A stretch of 64,000 bases of DNA from Pseudomonas sp. IAC-BECa141 (GCF_020544405.1 NZ_CP065410.1:5733501-5797500), one strand, 5' to 3'; shown: positions 1 to 7,504, numbered from the stretch's first letter. Notes: generated by a model not told the origin, from the letters alone. Program-made: numbers and translations.

Positions 1-81
1 CCGGTACGCCAGAATCCGCCGGCTTGTGCGCCTGGAGGGCCGTCGGTAACTTGATTCGGGTCACTGATTCGCAGTGATCGG

Positions 82-283
82 GTTTAGTAGCCTGTGGTGT
101 TTTCAGCTACGTGCAACGCGCTGTCCATCAGACATTCCAGTCTGACTGTGATGGTGGCTGTGCGCAGGGCGCTTCGGCGCGCCGGTTAATGCTGAATACT
201 CCCCGGTCTACTAACCTGCGCACAGCTGCCACCCTTCTTTTAGTAGGGAAGGACCGGCAGCTCCTTACAGGAGTTTTCAGCTT
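82..283 (+). promoter_or_regulatory. Structured leader upstream of the DUF6124 gene
   Basis: The leader contains a long imperfect stem pairing 153-168 with 215-233. Inside it is a perfect GCGC-TTCG-GCGC hairpin at 169-180. A short hairpin pairs CTCCT (261-265) with AGGAG (269-273), which is the ribosome binding site of the following gene, so the site can be hidden. CTACTAA (208-214) is complementary to TTAGTAG (240-246), and that pairing would conflict with the main stem. The motif TTTAGTAG followed by GTTTTCAGCT occurs twice (83-108 and 239-282). Bases 1-81 carry only a short hairpin (61-77). The pairings are seen in the sequence; a regulatory role is inferred. Confidence 0.5.
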
Positions 284-646
284 ATGTTCAAACCTACGCC
301 TAACCCGCCAGAAACCGATCCGGCCTCCCCCTACGATTCCCTCGACCCCAAAAAACTCAACGAAGCCGCCGAACGCGCCCTCGACCACTACCTCTGCCCC
401 GGCGCCCGTATCATGGCCACGGTCAACGAACCCGACCCCATGTACTTCGCCAACCCCGCCTACAACACCGAATCACTGCTGGCCAACGCCAGCGAAACCC
501 TCGGCTCCGCCAGCGAAATGCTCAACAACTTCGCCGCCACCCTCCCTCCCGCCGACCGCAAGACTGCGATAGGCATTGCGCAACTGGTGATGCTTGGAGA
601 ACTGGCGGTGAATCAGGCGCTGGACCACGTGGAGCCAAAAACTTAA
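284..646 (+). CDS. DUF6124 family protein (formerly DUF3077)
   Basis: This is a 120-residue soluble protein with no signal peptide and no membrane segment. Its N-terminus is rich in Pro, Asp and Lys, with a DPKKLNEAAERALDHYL segment near residues 24-40. The C-terminal half is helical, with LLANASETLGSASEMLNNF and an IAQLVMLGELAVNQALDHV end. That layout matches the small DUF6124 proteins that occur in several copies per Pseudomonas genome and have no assigned function. AGGAG at 269-273 supports the ATG at 284. A terminator follows at 681, so the gene appears to be a single transcription unit with its unusual leader. The family assignment comes from memory of the pattern and is fairly secure. 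Confidence 0.75.
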   Translation: MFKPTPNPPETDPASPYDSLDPKKLNEAAERALDHYLCPGARIMATVNEPDPMYFANPAYNTESLLANASETLGSASEMLNNFAATLPPADRKTAIGIAQLVMLGELAVNQALDHVEPKT

Positions 647-680
647 TCAGCAACTGGCTGAGGTAACTCATCTACCACAG

Positions 681-703
681 AACCCGCCATAGGCGGGTTT
701 TCT
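681..703 (+). terminator. Rho-independent terminator after the DUF6124 gene
   Basis: AACCCGCC and GGCGGGTT form an 8-bp stem around a short loop, followed by TTTTC. It lies 35 bases after the stop codon. Confidence 0.85.
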
Positions 704-912
704 TCGCGCAGTACCGAAAAACTGCCAACAATAAATCCGTCACCTTCTTAATACGTCGCAAAAAACCAGTATCGACATATAACTATTCGATTTTGAACAA
801 ATAAGTAATTGATATAAAAAACTGTCATATTTGACAGTTAGAAAAACCAGAAAAACAACTCACACTATTGACACCAAAGCCAACAAACCTCGAGTAACCA
901 AGAGAGAGCATC
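704..912. other. AT-rich gene-free stretch before the array
   Basis: No convincing gene is visible. The sequence is markedly AT-rich with homopolymeric A runs and includes a short inverted pair around 824-838 (ACTGTCATATTTGACAGT). It probably carries the promoter for the gene at 913, but no clear -35/-10 pair stands out. Confidence 0.4.
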
Positions 913-1344
913 ATGGCCAAGTACGTCGTACTTCCAGGAGTAACTCTTTATTACAGCGACGCTGTACAGCACCCACTAAAGTCACCATTCGGGGTTAATA
1001 TGAAAGACCCTCAAAATGTTGTCTACCAGATTCACGGACTACCTTATGCGTCTTACCAGCGCCTATCCGGTATCAGCATAAAACTCCCCGCCAACACACC
1101 AATGGCTGGGGACTTGTCTCTCTATATCGACAACGTAACAATGGAAAAATATATCCAGACAATCATAAAAACCCTACGCACCATTTTCCACTCGACAGCG
1201 GCGCGACTCAATAGGTACGCCCGCATGAAGCTTAATAGTTTAGGAGCCATAAATCATGGCACAACCGACATACATAGTGACTTCAGCTACAACGTTTTTT
1301 TATTCGGACTCTACAATTCCTGCCGAAAAAACTATCGGCATTGA
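913..1344 (+). pseudogene. Array A-type gene, copy 1, truncated
   Basis: The first ~80 residues align with the full A-type copies at 1256 and 3130. Shared features are an MAKYVV start, an LYYSD motif at residues 12-16, a DPQNVVYQIHGLPYASYQRL segment matching NNVAYTLYNKPYGKYQFL, and a YIDN segment matching YADN. After about base 1150 the similarity stops. The frame then runs through unrelated sequence and overlaps the start of the next gene in another frame until 1344. The missing part is the FMGIPAM...ECYGSVTD C-terminal half. I read this as a copy that lost its 3' half. A short functional protein cannot be excluded, because the frame stays open. Function unknown. Confidence 0.6.
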
Positions 1345-1774
1345 CACTAAGTTTCCCCAAAACGCCGCTTATACACTATATGGAAAACCCTATGGGCAAT
1401 TCCAGAGGCTAGGTGAATTCAACTTGGCTATTGACCCTTCAATCCCTTTACAAGTTGGCCAAACACCCGATGCATATGGTGACAACATCATGACCAACAA
1501 CCCTGCCAATTCGTTCTCACATAACCGTCAAATATTAGGACCTCAACCGCTTAAAGTTTTTGCTGGAATGCCGGCCATGAGAATACTGGACACTGGAGAT
1601 ATTGAATGCTACGGCTCGGTGACTGATACAGCGAACAACAGGATTTACATAATCCTCTCCAGCGATCATTACCATACAACAGCCATAACCCAAGAACAAC
1701 GAAACGTACCAAGTTGGGCCAGACAGAAATTTTTAACTAGTAGGATAAGACACACACGATCGCAGAGCATATAA
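1256..1774 (+). CDS. Array A-type protein, copy 2, unknown function
   Basis: This is a 172-residue protein without a signal peptide or membrane segment. Family landmarks are FFYSD at residues 14-18, NAAYTLYGKPYGQFQRLG near 36-53, an acidic YGDN near 74, FAGMPAMRILDTGDIECYGSVTDTANNRIYII at about 101-132, and then a basic tail of ~40 residues that the copy at 3130 lacks. AGGAG at 1242-1246, nine bases before the ATG, fixes the start inside the end of the preceding truncated frame. I do not recognise the family. The alternating hydrophobic pattern suggests a beta-rich fold, which is inference. Base composition is much more AT-rich than the core genes, consistent with transfer. Confidence 0.75.
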   Translation: MAQPTYIVTSATTFFYSDSTIPAEKTIGIDTKFPQNAAYTLYGKPYGQFQRLGEFNLAIDPSIPLQVGQTPDAYGDNIMTNNPANSFSHNRQILGPQPLKVFAGMPAMRILDTGDIECYGSVTDTANNRIYIILSSDHYHTTAITQEQRNVPSWARQKFLTSRIRHTRSQSI

Positions 1775-1848
1775 AAACCGCCATATACAAAATCACAAAT
1801 CTTCCCTATCAAGCTATATCCCCCAACAACCAAACGGAGAATCAAACC

Positions 1849-2112
1849 ATGAGCACTTCCACACCAACAATATCAACCCAGCGGTCAGTTCCATTTGTGC
1901 TTTTCCCATTCGACTCTATAGGTAGGGGCGCGAAATGCTGGATTAGAAGACCTGACGGCACAAGCGAAACAGTCGTATTAGACAACATAGATATGATTAA
2001 CAGAAAAATTTACGCCACACGTCTCGACGGAACAAGTATTACCGAGGAAATCTCTGACATTGAACTATACCGAGAGAGCTACGTTGAGTGGCAAGCAGCC
2101 ACAAAAAAATAG
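1849..2112 (+). CDS. Array B-type protein, small, SH3-barrel-like pattern
   Basis: This is an 87-residue protein preceded by CGGAG at 1835-1839. The segment around residues 27-68 (GAKCWIRRPDGTSETVVLD, then NIDMINRKIYATRLDG, then ITEEISDIELY) has the strand-turn-strand spacing of a small SH3- or KOW-like barrel. It resembles the N-terminal part of the protein at 3728 (GDKFTAITKKNKLVDG, SIDGASVKVKN, IRKTDITALQL). No catalytic motif, signal peptide or membrane helix is visible. It follows an A-type gene, as the gene at 3728 does. Function unknown; the fold is inferred from pattern only. Confidence 0.65.
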   Translation: MSTSTPTISTQRSVPFVLFPFDSIGRGAKCWIRRPDGTSETVVLDNIDMINRKIYATRLDGTSITEEISDIELYRESYVEWQAATKK

Positions 2113-2154
2113 CGAGTTAACTTTTTAAAACATCAAAAGATGATGGAGAACAGA

Positions 2155-2697
2155 ATGACTATCTTTCACTCCCAGGGCGAAGGTTTGCAATACAAAATTG
2201 GCGACACTATCAACTTCACCCACGACGGGTCAGCACTTTTCGACATGCGAATAATTGGAATCGACCAGACCGCAACCTCTTTAATTGCCGCACCTAATAG
2301 TGCTCCAAGCAAACTGAAACCCTACCTATTCAGGAATACAACACTCCTTACAAAAATAAGTTTCAAAGAACCGCCTAAAAACCAACTTTCAGTTGGTACG
2401 CAAACGCTCACTGCTTATCCAAGGAATGGTAATGGTGCAGTCTCAGGCGGCTTGATTGCATTTTGGGGAACGCCCGGTGCCGGGAGCACTAATTGGGATG
2501 ACGGTGAGCCACCCTTAGTTCCACGCCCAGAGCACGCTTGGAATGTCCCTGATTATCCTGGGCAACAAACAAGTTGGCACTCGAACCTTTGCGTTTGCTG
2601 GAGGTGTCAGGCGATTTACGCTGCTGCCACTGCTTCTCTTGGTCATCCTGCAACGCCATGGGGAGATTATAGGTACGGTGACCCAGTGAAACCTTGA
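2155..2697 (+). CDS. Array B-type protein with Cys-rich C-terminus
   Basis: GGAG at 2145-2148 sits six bases before the ATG at 2155, which I prefer to the in-frame ATGs at 2140 and 2143 that overlap this site. The 180-residue product begins with a barrel-like segment (YKIGDTINFTHDGSALFDMRIIGIDQ). It continues into a Gly/Pro-rich middle (FWGTPGAGSTNWDDGEPPLVPRPEHAW) and ends in a segment with CVCWRC, a compact cysteine cluster that could bind metal or form disulfides. No family is recognised. The Trp/Pro-rich middle recalls that of the protein at 3728 (PWIWDRYNNPGY). It is AT-rich like its neighbours. Confidence 0.65.
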   Translation: MTIFHSQGEGLQYKIGDTINFTHDGSALFDMRIIGIDQTATSLIAAPNSAPSKLKPYLFRNTTLLTKISFKEPPKNQLSVGTQTLTAYPRNGNGAVSGGLIAFWGTPGAGSTNWDDGEPPLVPRPEHAWNVPDYPGQQTSWHSNLCVCWRCQAIYAAATASLGHPATPWGDYRYGDPVKP

Positions 2698-2740
2698 AAG
2701 ATCAGAAAGGTGAGCTTAAAAAAATAGAAAAAAGGGGAGA

Positions 2741-2790
2741 AAAAGGGGACGGATTTATTTATCAACAAATAAATCTTCCCCTTTTTCCTT
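2741..2790. repeat. Inverted repeat with GGGGAC-ATTTATTT arms
   Basis: The left arm at 2741-2760 (AAAAGGGGACGGATTTATTT) and the right arm at 2767-2786 are near-complementary around a 6-base loop, ending in a T run. It can act as a terminator for the gene ending at 2697. It also carries the sequence found at 3020, 3668 (inverted) and 4359, so it looks like a small mobile-element remnant. Confidence 0.6.
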
Positions 2791-2853
2791 CCATGTAGAC
2801 CATTCGATTTTTATACACCGCAAAATACTCACCAGCCAACGGAGGCACTTCAC

Positions 2854-3015
2854 ATGGCTAAGTACATCGTTTCTCCTGCACCTCTAGTTTTTTACTCCGA
2901 TAGCAATATTCCAGCAGAACGAAAAATAGGTTTCGACCCCAAGGATATGAACAATGTTGCCTACACGCTCTACAACAAACCGTATAGCTTGTTTCGGCAA
3001 AATGACTTTAAGTGA
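2854..3015 (+). pseudogene. Array A-type gene, copy 3, 5' fragment
   Basis: GGAGG at 2841-2845 and ATG at 2854 open a 53-codon frame. It reads MAKYIVSPAPLVFYSD, then AERKIGFDPKDMNNVAYTLYNKPY, clearly the N-terminal third of the A-type family and closest to the copy at 3130. The similarity ends after NKPY. A few unrelated codons and a TGA follow, and five bases later the sequence AAGGGGACAGATTTATTTA begins at 3020. The ribosome binding site is intact, so the truncation may be recent. A deletion or insertion involving the repeat is the likely cause; that is inference from the junction. Confidence 0.75.
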
Positions 3016-3019
3016 CTTT

Positions 3020-3038
3020 AAGGGGACAGATTTATTTA
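3020..3038 (+). repeat. GGGGACAGATTTATTT repeat copy
   Basis: AAGGGGACAGATTTATTTA lies at the breakpoint of the truncated A-type copy 3. The same core is seen at 2745-2760, 4359-4374 and inverted at 3668-3679. The core resembles sequences I have seen near RAYT/IS200-type transposase genes, but no transposase is present here. Confidence 0.55.
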
Positions 3039-3129
3039 ACATATGAATCCGCCCCCATAAAAAGCCCCTCATCTTTCCTCAAGCATTGAAAGACAGCGTG
3101 ACCACCTTAACTAAAAAAGGAAGCTCTCC

Positions 3130-3573
3130 ATGGCCACCCAATACGTTGTAGTTAAAGAACCATTTGCCCATTTCTATTCAGACACAACAACTGAAAGAGC
3201 GGAACCCATCATGGGTGTAAAACCAAGAGACACCAATAACGTCGCCTATACCTTGTACAACAAACCTTACGGCAAGTATCAATTTCTGGGCGGCTGTAAT
3301 TTTTTGCTTCCAACATCCATTCCTTTCATACCCGGCATGGTCGTAGACTTTTATGCAGACAACACAACCACAGGCATAACTGCAAACTCATTCATCAACC
3401 AGCTGACACTACCCAGCAACTTCAACAATACCGATGTAAGGATTTTCATGGGCATTCCAGCCATGGACAAACTGGATAACGGCCTGATCGAGTGCTATGG
3501 CTCTGTGACAGACGCAGTGAACAACACTGTTTATGTTATGCAGTCTCTTTTCTTCACGATCCAGAAACCTTAG
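3130..3573 (+). CDS. Array A-type protein, copy 4, unknown function
   Basis: This 147-residue protein is the shortest complete-looking member. It has FYSD at residues 16-19, NNVAYTLYNKPYGKYQFLGG near 37-56, a VDFYADNTTTGITANSFINQL stretch, and the family signature VRIFMGIPAMDKLDNGLIECYGSVTDAVNNTVYVMQ toward the C-terminus. AAGGAAG precedes the start. No signal peptide or membrane segment is visible. The strong conservation of the FMGIPAM/ECYGSVTD block between this copy and the one at 1256 suggests selection on that half, which both truncated copies lack. Function unknown. It is followed by an AT-rich gap (3574-3727) holding an inverted repeat fragment. Confidence 0.75.
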   Translation: MATQYVVVKEPFAHFYSDTTTERAEPIMGVKPRDTNNVAYTLYNKPYGKYQFLGGCNFLLPTSIPFIPGMVVDFYADNTTTGITANSFINQLTLPSNFNNTDVRIFMGIPAMDKLDNGLIECYGSVTDAVNNTVYVMQSLFFTIQKP

Positions 3574-3667
3574 AAAACCGGATCATTGAATACCAAAGTG
3601 AAAAATTGAGGGGGCGTAATTTATAAATTTGCCATACACACCAAACCAATGAGTTCATCTGCAGAAT

Positions 3668-3679
3668 AAATAAATCTGT
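3668..3679 (-). repeat. Inverted fragment of the GGGGACAGATTTATTT repeat
   Basis: AAATAAATCTGT is the reverse complement of ACAGATTTATTT, the 3' part of the repeat at 3020 and 4359. It lies between the last A-type and last B-type genes. Confidence 0.4.
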
Positions 3680-3727
3680 TATCGGTCACTTTAACACCAT
3701 CACACCAAGAAACCTGGAGTAACTGAC

Positions 3728-4288
3728 ATGAGTACAACACAAAACGTACAACGCCAGGTGCACCTGCGCACTGGCGACAAATTCACCGCGATCACAAAAA
3801 AAAACAAATTGGTCGACGGCACCATCGAATCGATAGACGGCGCAAGCGTAAAAGTAAAGAATACAGCAGGCATATTAGAAACTATTAGAAAGACTGATAT
3901 CACTGCACTGCAGCTAGACAATTTTGATTATCATATACTTGATTATGTTGGCTCAAAGCCAGCAGCTTTCAACCCGCAGCCTGACTCCCCAAATATCTAT
4001 CCGGGAATCGCAGAAACCGTAAGCATACCTAGTTTCCCACCCGCCGACCCAAAACCAATTACTGTTAAACCCTATATCCCTCCTGAACCTGATAGCACTC
4101 CGTGGATTTGGGATCGCTACAATAATCCCGGGTACGTGGAGGGTTCAAACGGACAACAATTACAACAAGGCTATGTTAGAAGCGACTCAACTACTTATGC
4201 ATTGAAATTTACCTTCGAAGCGCAAGAAACAATTGAGGAGTCAACTGAAACCGTCAAGGTAAAAAGATATACATACCGCCCTGCATAA
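3728..4288 (+). CDS. Array B-type protein, Pro-rich, SH3-barrel-like N-terminus
   Basis: This is a 186-residue protein with GGAG about a dozen bases upstream of its ATG. Residues 15-65 form a clear small-barrel pattern (RTGDKFTAITKKNKLVDGTIES, then IDGASVKVKNTAG, then IRKTDITALQL), similar to the product at 1849 and, more loosely, at 2155. Residues ~75-135 are Pro-rich (IPSFPPADPKPITVKPYIPPEP, then STPWIWDRYNN), followed by a charged tail (QETIEESTETVKVKRYTYRPA). There is no signal peptide, membrane helix or enzyme motif. As the last gene of the array it follows an A-type gene, keeping the A-then-B order. Function unknown. Confidence 0.7.
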   Translation: MSTTQNVQRQVHLRTGDKFTAITKKNKLVDGTIESIDGASVKVKNTAGILETIRKTDITALQLDNFDYHILDYVGSKPAAFNPQPDSPNIYPGIAETVSIPSFPPADPKPITVKPYIPPEPDSTPWIWDRYNNPGYVEGSNGQQLQQGYVRSDSTTYALKFTFEAQETIEESTETVKVKRYTYRPA

Positions 4289-4329
4289 GCCAACCGACGA
4301 CTCCAAGAGCTCTAGAGAACTATGAAGAG

Positions 4330-4376
4330 CTTATGGGGACAGCGAAACAAGAACTTATGGGGACAGATTTATTTAT
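4330..4376 (+). repeat. Tandem partial and full GGGGACAGATTTATTT copies
   Basis: CTTATGGGGACAG occurs at 4330-4342 and again at 4354-4366, where it continues into ATTTATTTA. It marks the end of the accessory block, next to the fba terminator. Confidence 0.55.
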
Positions 4377-4454
4377 CATGCCATTGAGCAAACAGCAGCG
4401 CCGTTTGCTCTTACTTTTGGATAACCTCATGGCCCAAGAATATCGTCGCCCATA

Positions 4455-4482
4455 AAAAATCCGCCTCTCGGCGGATTTTTTA
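4455..4482. terminator. Bidirectional terminator downstream of fba
   Basis: AAAAAATCCGCC and GGCGGATTTTTT flank a 4-base loop (TCTC). The A tract on one side and T tract on the other allow termination in both directions. It lies between the accessory array (+) and fba (-). Confidence 0.85.
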
Positions 4483-4505
4483 TTCAATCAGCTCAACACC
4501 CAGTC

Positions 4506-5570
4506 TCAATTGACCTTGGCGTTCAACTCACCCTTCAGATAACGCTGATACATGCTTTCCAGCGAGATCGGCTTGATCTTCGAAGCATTGCCGGCAGTAC
4601 CGAAAGCTTCGTAACGAGCGATACATACGTCGCGCATCGCCTTCACGGTTTCGCCGAAGAATTTACGCGGGTCGAATTCGCTCGGGTTGGTGGCCATCAG
4701 GCGACGCATGGCGCCGGTGGATGCCAGACGCAGGTCGGTGTCGATGTTGACCTTGCGCACGCCGTGCTTGATGCCTTCGACGATTTCTTCAACCGGTACG
4801 CCGTAGGTTTCTTTGATGTCGCCGCCGTACTGGTTGATGATCGCCAGCCACTCTTGCGGAACCGACGAGGAACCGTGCATCACCAGGTGGGTGTTCGGAA
4901 TGCGCTTGTGGATTTCCTTGATGCGGTCGATCGCCAGCACGTCACCGGTAGGCGGCTTGGTGAACTTGTAGGCGCCGTGGCTGGTGCCGATAGCGATGGC
5001 CAGGGCATCAACTTGGGTCTTCTTGACGAAGTCAGCGGCTTCTTCCGGGTCGGTCAGCATCTGGCTGTGATCCAGAACGCCTTCGGCGCCGATGCCGTCT
5101 TCTTCACCGGCCATGCCGGTTTCCAGCGAACCCAGGCAGCCCAGCTCGCCCTCAACCGAAACGCCGCAGGCGTGAGCCATGGCGACAGTTTGTTGGGTCA
5201 CGCGGACGTTGTATTCGTAGTCGGTCGGAGTCTTGCCGTCTTCGCCGAGGGAGCCGTCCATCATCACCGAGCTGAAGCCCAGCTGGATCGAGCGCTGGCA
5301 GACGTCAGGGCTGGTGCCGTGGTCCTGGTGCATGCACACCGGGATGTGCGGGAATTCTTCGATCGCGGCCAGGATCAGGTGACGCAGGAACGGGGCGCCG
5401 GCGTATTTGCGAGCGCCGGCCGAAGCCTGGACGATCACCGGGGAGTCAGTCTTGTCAGCGGCTTCCATGATGGCGCGCATCTGCTCAAGGTTGTTGACGT
5501 TGAAGGCTGGAACGCCGTAGCCGAACTCGGCTGCGTGGTCCAGCATCTGGCGCATGCTGATAAGTGCCAT
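4506..5570 (-). CDS. fba: Fructose-bisphosphate aldolase, class II
   Basis: This 354-residue enzyme cleaves fructose 1,6-bisphosphate to dihydroxyacetone phosphate and glyceraldehyde 3-phosphate, or condenses them in gluconeogenesis, in the cytoplasm. It is of the Calvin-cycle (CbbA) subtype of zinc aldolases. Visible landmarks are [10 protein letters not shown] at residues ~20-29, the metal-ligand region CMHQDHGTS near 80, [12 protein letters not shown] near 100-111, [10 protein letters not shown] near 194, and [11 protein letters not shown] near 272-282. It is the last gene of a tkt-epd-pgk-lipoprotein-lipoprotein-fba run on the minus strand, the order known in other pseudomonads. A terminator follows the stop codon. 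Confidence 0.97.
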   Translation of the reverse strand: MALISMRQMLDHAAEFGYGVPAFNVNNLEQMRAIMEAADKTDSPVIVQASAGARKYAGAPFLRHLILAAIEEFPHIPVCMHQDHGTSPDVCQRSIQLGFSSVMMDGSLGEDGKTPTDYEYNVRVTQQTVAMAHACGVSVEGELGCLGSLETGMAGEEDGIGAEGVLDHSQMLTDPEEAADFVKKTQVDALAIAIGTSHGAYKFTKPPTGDVLAIDRIKEIHKRIPNTHLVMHGSSSVPQEWLAIINQYGGDIKETYGVPVEEIVEGIKHGVRKVNIDTDLRLASTGAMRRLMATNPSEFDPRKFFGETVKAMRDVCIARYEAFGTAGNASKIKPISLESMYQRYLKGELNAKVN

Positions 5571-5695
5571 TGTGTGTCTCTCTCCCGGTTTGGGTCGTTA
5601 ATCGTGCCAGCCTGCCGGAGCGGCGGCGGCTATTCAAGTGATTGCAGATCGGGGGTTGAGGCCCGGCCTGGTGATTCGATAAAGCAAATTCTGTT

Positions 5696-6028
5696 CTATT
5701 CGGCTTTGCAGCCCCGGCCGATCAGATCATTGGTAGCGACCCAGTAGACCAGGCCTTCATTACCTTTGATGTGAAACGCCAGCATGTCGTCGCTGTACAA
5801 CGTGCCCGAGGCGCCCGGCTCTTCTTTCAGGCGATAGACCTGATCGCCACCGCCCAGTCGCACATCGACTGCCTTCTGGCCGGCGTCGGTGTAACGCCAC
5901 AGCACCTTGGCCTGGCTGTCGCAGGTCCAGGTGGTCCAGTTATCCACAGGAGCGGACGACTGGAACGGGTTCCACTGCGCACAACCACCCAACAAGCCCA
6001 GTGCCGCAACGGCGATCAAACCTTTCAT
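5696..6028 (-). CDS. MliC-like lipoprotein (C-type lysozyme inhibitor family)
   Basis: The start at 6028 is preceded by GAGGAA and gives a 110-residue protein with a lipoprotein signal (MKGLIAVAALGLLGGCAQ), lipidated Cys at residue 16. The mature part has the MliC pattern: WTCDSQAKVLWRYTD, a central VYRLKEEPGASGTLYSDD and FHIKGNEGLVYW. Family members in the outer membrane or periplasm inhibit host lysozyme. A longer in-frame start at 6094 exists, but it would bury the signal peptide. The gene lies between pgk and fba. Assignment to the MliC fold is by pattern; the inhibitory activity is inferred. Confidence 0.7.
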   Translation of the reverse strand: MKGLIAVAALGLLGGCAQWNPFQSSAPVDNWTTWTCDSQAKVLWRYTDAGQKAVDVRLGGGDQVYRLKEEPGASGTLYSDDMLAFHIKGNEGLVYWVATNDLIGRGCKAE

Positions 6029-6084
6029 CCGTGTTCCTCGACCGGCAGCGCACGCCGCCGGACTTGAGTAAAGAGTCAGACCGG

Positions 6085-6306
6085 TCAAGGACAACCATGT
6101 TCCTTGGCCGGGGTTTGCGTCTCGTATTTGTCCAGACCGTCCGGCCCCGAGCGCTTGTTCAGCACCGGGTTGGTTTCGGCCTGCCAGTCGGCCTGGTAGC
6201 AGCCCTTCTGTGCCTCGCCGGGTGCCGGCTCCGGCGCAGCCTTCGGGTTACTCCCGCAGGCTGCCAATGTACCGGTCAGCAACAACAGCGCTAACGACTT
6301 GACCAT
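6085..6306 (-). CDS. Small lipoprotein of unknown function
   Basis: AAAGGAG precedes an ATG at 6306. The 73-residue product has a typical lipoprotein signal (MVKSLALLLLTGTLAACGSN), lipidated Cys at residue 17, and a short mature part with two further cysteines (KGCYQADWQAETNPV and a terminal EHGCP). I do not recognise a domain. It sits between pgk and the MliC-like gene in the glycolytic run, in the place where P. aeruginosa also has a short uncharacterised gene. An envelope role is inferred only from the signal. Confidence 0.7.
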   Translation of the reverse strand: MVKSLALLLLTGTLAACGSNPKAAPEPAPGEAQKGCYQADWQAETNPVLNKRSGPDGLDKYETQTPAKEHGCP

Positions 6307-6340
6307 CTGAACACTCCTTTGCCTGGCCAAACGGGCGGCC

Positions 6341-7504
6341 TCAGGCCTTGGCCCGGCTTTCCAGGACTTCAACGGCCGGCAGCACCTTGCCTTCGACGAA
6401 TTCGAGGAACGCGCCACCACCGGTGGAAATGTAGGAGATCTTTTCTGCCACGCCATATTTATCGATGGCGGCCAGGGTGTCGCCACCGCCGGCAATCGAG
6501 AACGCCGCGCTTTCGGCGATGGCTTCGGCCAGCACTTTGGTGCCGTTGCCGAACTGGTCGAATTCGAACACGCCGACCGGGCCGTTCCACAGGATGGTTT
6601 TCGACGATTTCAGCAGTTGGGCGAAGTTGGCCGCGGTTTGCGGGCCGATGTCGAGGATCATGTCGTCCGCAGCGACGTCAGCGATCAGCTTCACGGTCGC
6701 TTCGGCGCTTTCAGAGAATTCCTTGGCAACCACTACGTCCACCGGCAGCGGGACGCTGACTTTGGCGGCGATGGCACGGGCGGTGTCCAGCAGGTCCGGC
6801 TCGTACAGCGACTTGCCGACCGGGTGACCGGCTGCAGCCAGGAAGGTGTTGGCGATGCCGCCGCCGACGATCAGTTGATCGCAGATCTGGCTCAGGCTGT
6901 TCAGCACGTCGAGTTTGGTGGAGACCTTGGAGCCGGCAACGATGGCCGCCATCGGCTTGGCAGGGGAGCCGAGGGCTTTGCCCAGTGCGTCGAGCTCAGC
7001 GGCCAGCAGCGGGCCGGCAGCAGCGACTTTGGCGAACTTGGCAACGCCGTGGGTCGAGCCTTCGGCGCGGTGAGCGGTGCCGAAAGCGTCCATCACGAAC
7101 ACGTCGCAAAGGGCGGCGTATTGCTGAGCCAGGTCGTCGGCGTTCTTTTTCTCGCCCTTGTTGAAGCGCACGTTTTCGAACAGCACGATGTCGCCGGCCT
7201 TGACGTCAACGCCGCCCAGGTAATCAGCTACCAGCGGCACTTCACGACCCAGCGCCTTGCTCAGGTAGTCGGCGACCGGCTTGAGGCTGTTCTCGGCGGA
7301 GAACTCGCCTTCGGTCGGACGACCCAGGTGCGAGCAAACCATCACGGCCGCGCCTTTTTCCAGGGCCAGCTTGATGGTCGGCAGCGAAGCCAGGATACGC
7401 GCATCGCTGGTGACAACACCGTCCTTGACTGGGACGTTGAGGTCTTCGCGGATCAATACGCGCTTACCTTGCAGATCGAGGTCGGACATCTTCAACACGG
7501 TCAT
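6341..7504 (-). CDS. pgk: Phosphoglycerate kinase
   Basis: This cytoplasmic enzyme interconverts 1,3-bisphosphoglycerate + ADP and 3-phosphoglycerate + ATP. The start at 7504 ([14 protein letters not shown]) has TAGGAAG upstream and gives 387 residues, the usual bacterial length. Visible motifs are [15 protein letters not shown] near the N-terminus, [11 protein letters not shown] in the substrate site, [25 protein letters not shown], and the nucleotide-site [15 protein letters not shown] and GGGDTLAAI close to the C-terminus. It lies 12 bases after epd and is almost certainly cotranscribed with it. Confidence 0.97.
   Translation of the reverse strand: MTVLKMSDLDLQGKRVLIREDLNVPVKDGVVTSDARILASLPTIKLALEKGAAVMVCSHLGRPTEGEFSAENSLKPVADYLSKALGREVPLVADYLGGVDVKAGDIVLFENVRFNKGEKKNADDLAQQYAALCDVFVMDAFGTAHRAEGSTHGVAKFAKVAAAGPLLAAELDALGKALGSPAKPMAAIVAGSKVSTKLDVLNSLSQICDQLIVGGGIANTFLAAAGHPVGKSLYEPDLLDTARAIAAKVSVPLPVDVVVAKEFSESAEATVKLIADVAADDMILDIGPQTAANFAQLLKSSKTILWNGPVGVFEFDQFGNGTKVLAEAIAESAAFSIAGGGDTLAAIDKYGVAEKISYISTGGGAFLEFVEGKVLPAVEVLESRAKA

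Noticed and set aside
111..572. Open frame on the plus strand across the leader and DUF6124 gene
   Set aside because: It overlaps the DUF6124 gene in another frame, lacks a ribosome binding site, and its product is a Pro/Thr/Ser-rich sequence typical of a shadow frame.
2884..3072. 62-codon minus-strand frame over the truncated A copy 3
   Set aside because: It is antisense to the clearly homologous A-type fragment and has no family similarity.
4379..4456. A 25-codon frame (MPLSKQQRRLLLLLDNLMAQEYRRP) after the last repeat copy
   Set aside because: There is no ribosome binding site and the frame is too short to support. It could be a remnant of a larger gene but shows no recognisable family.
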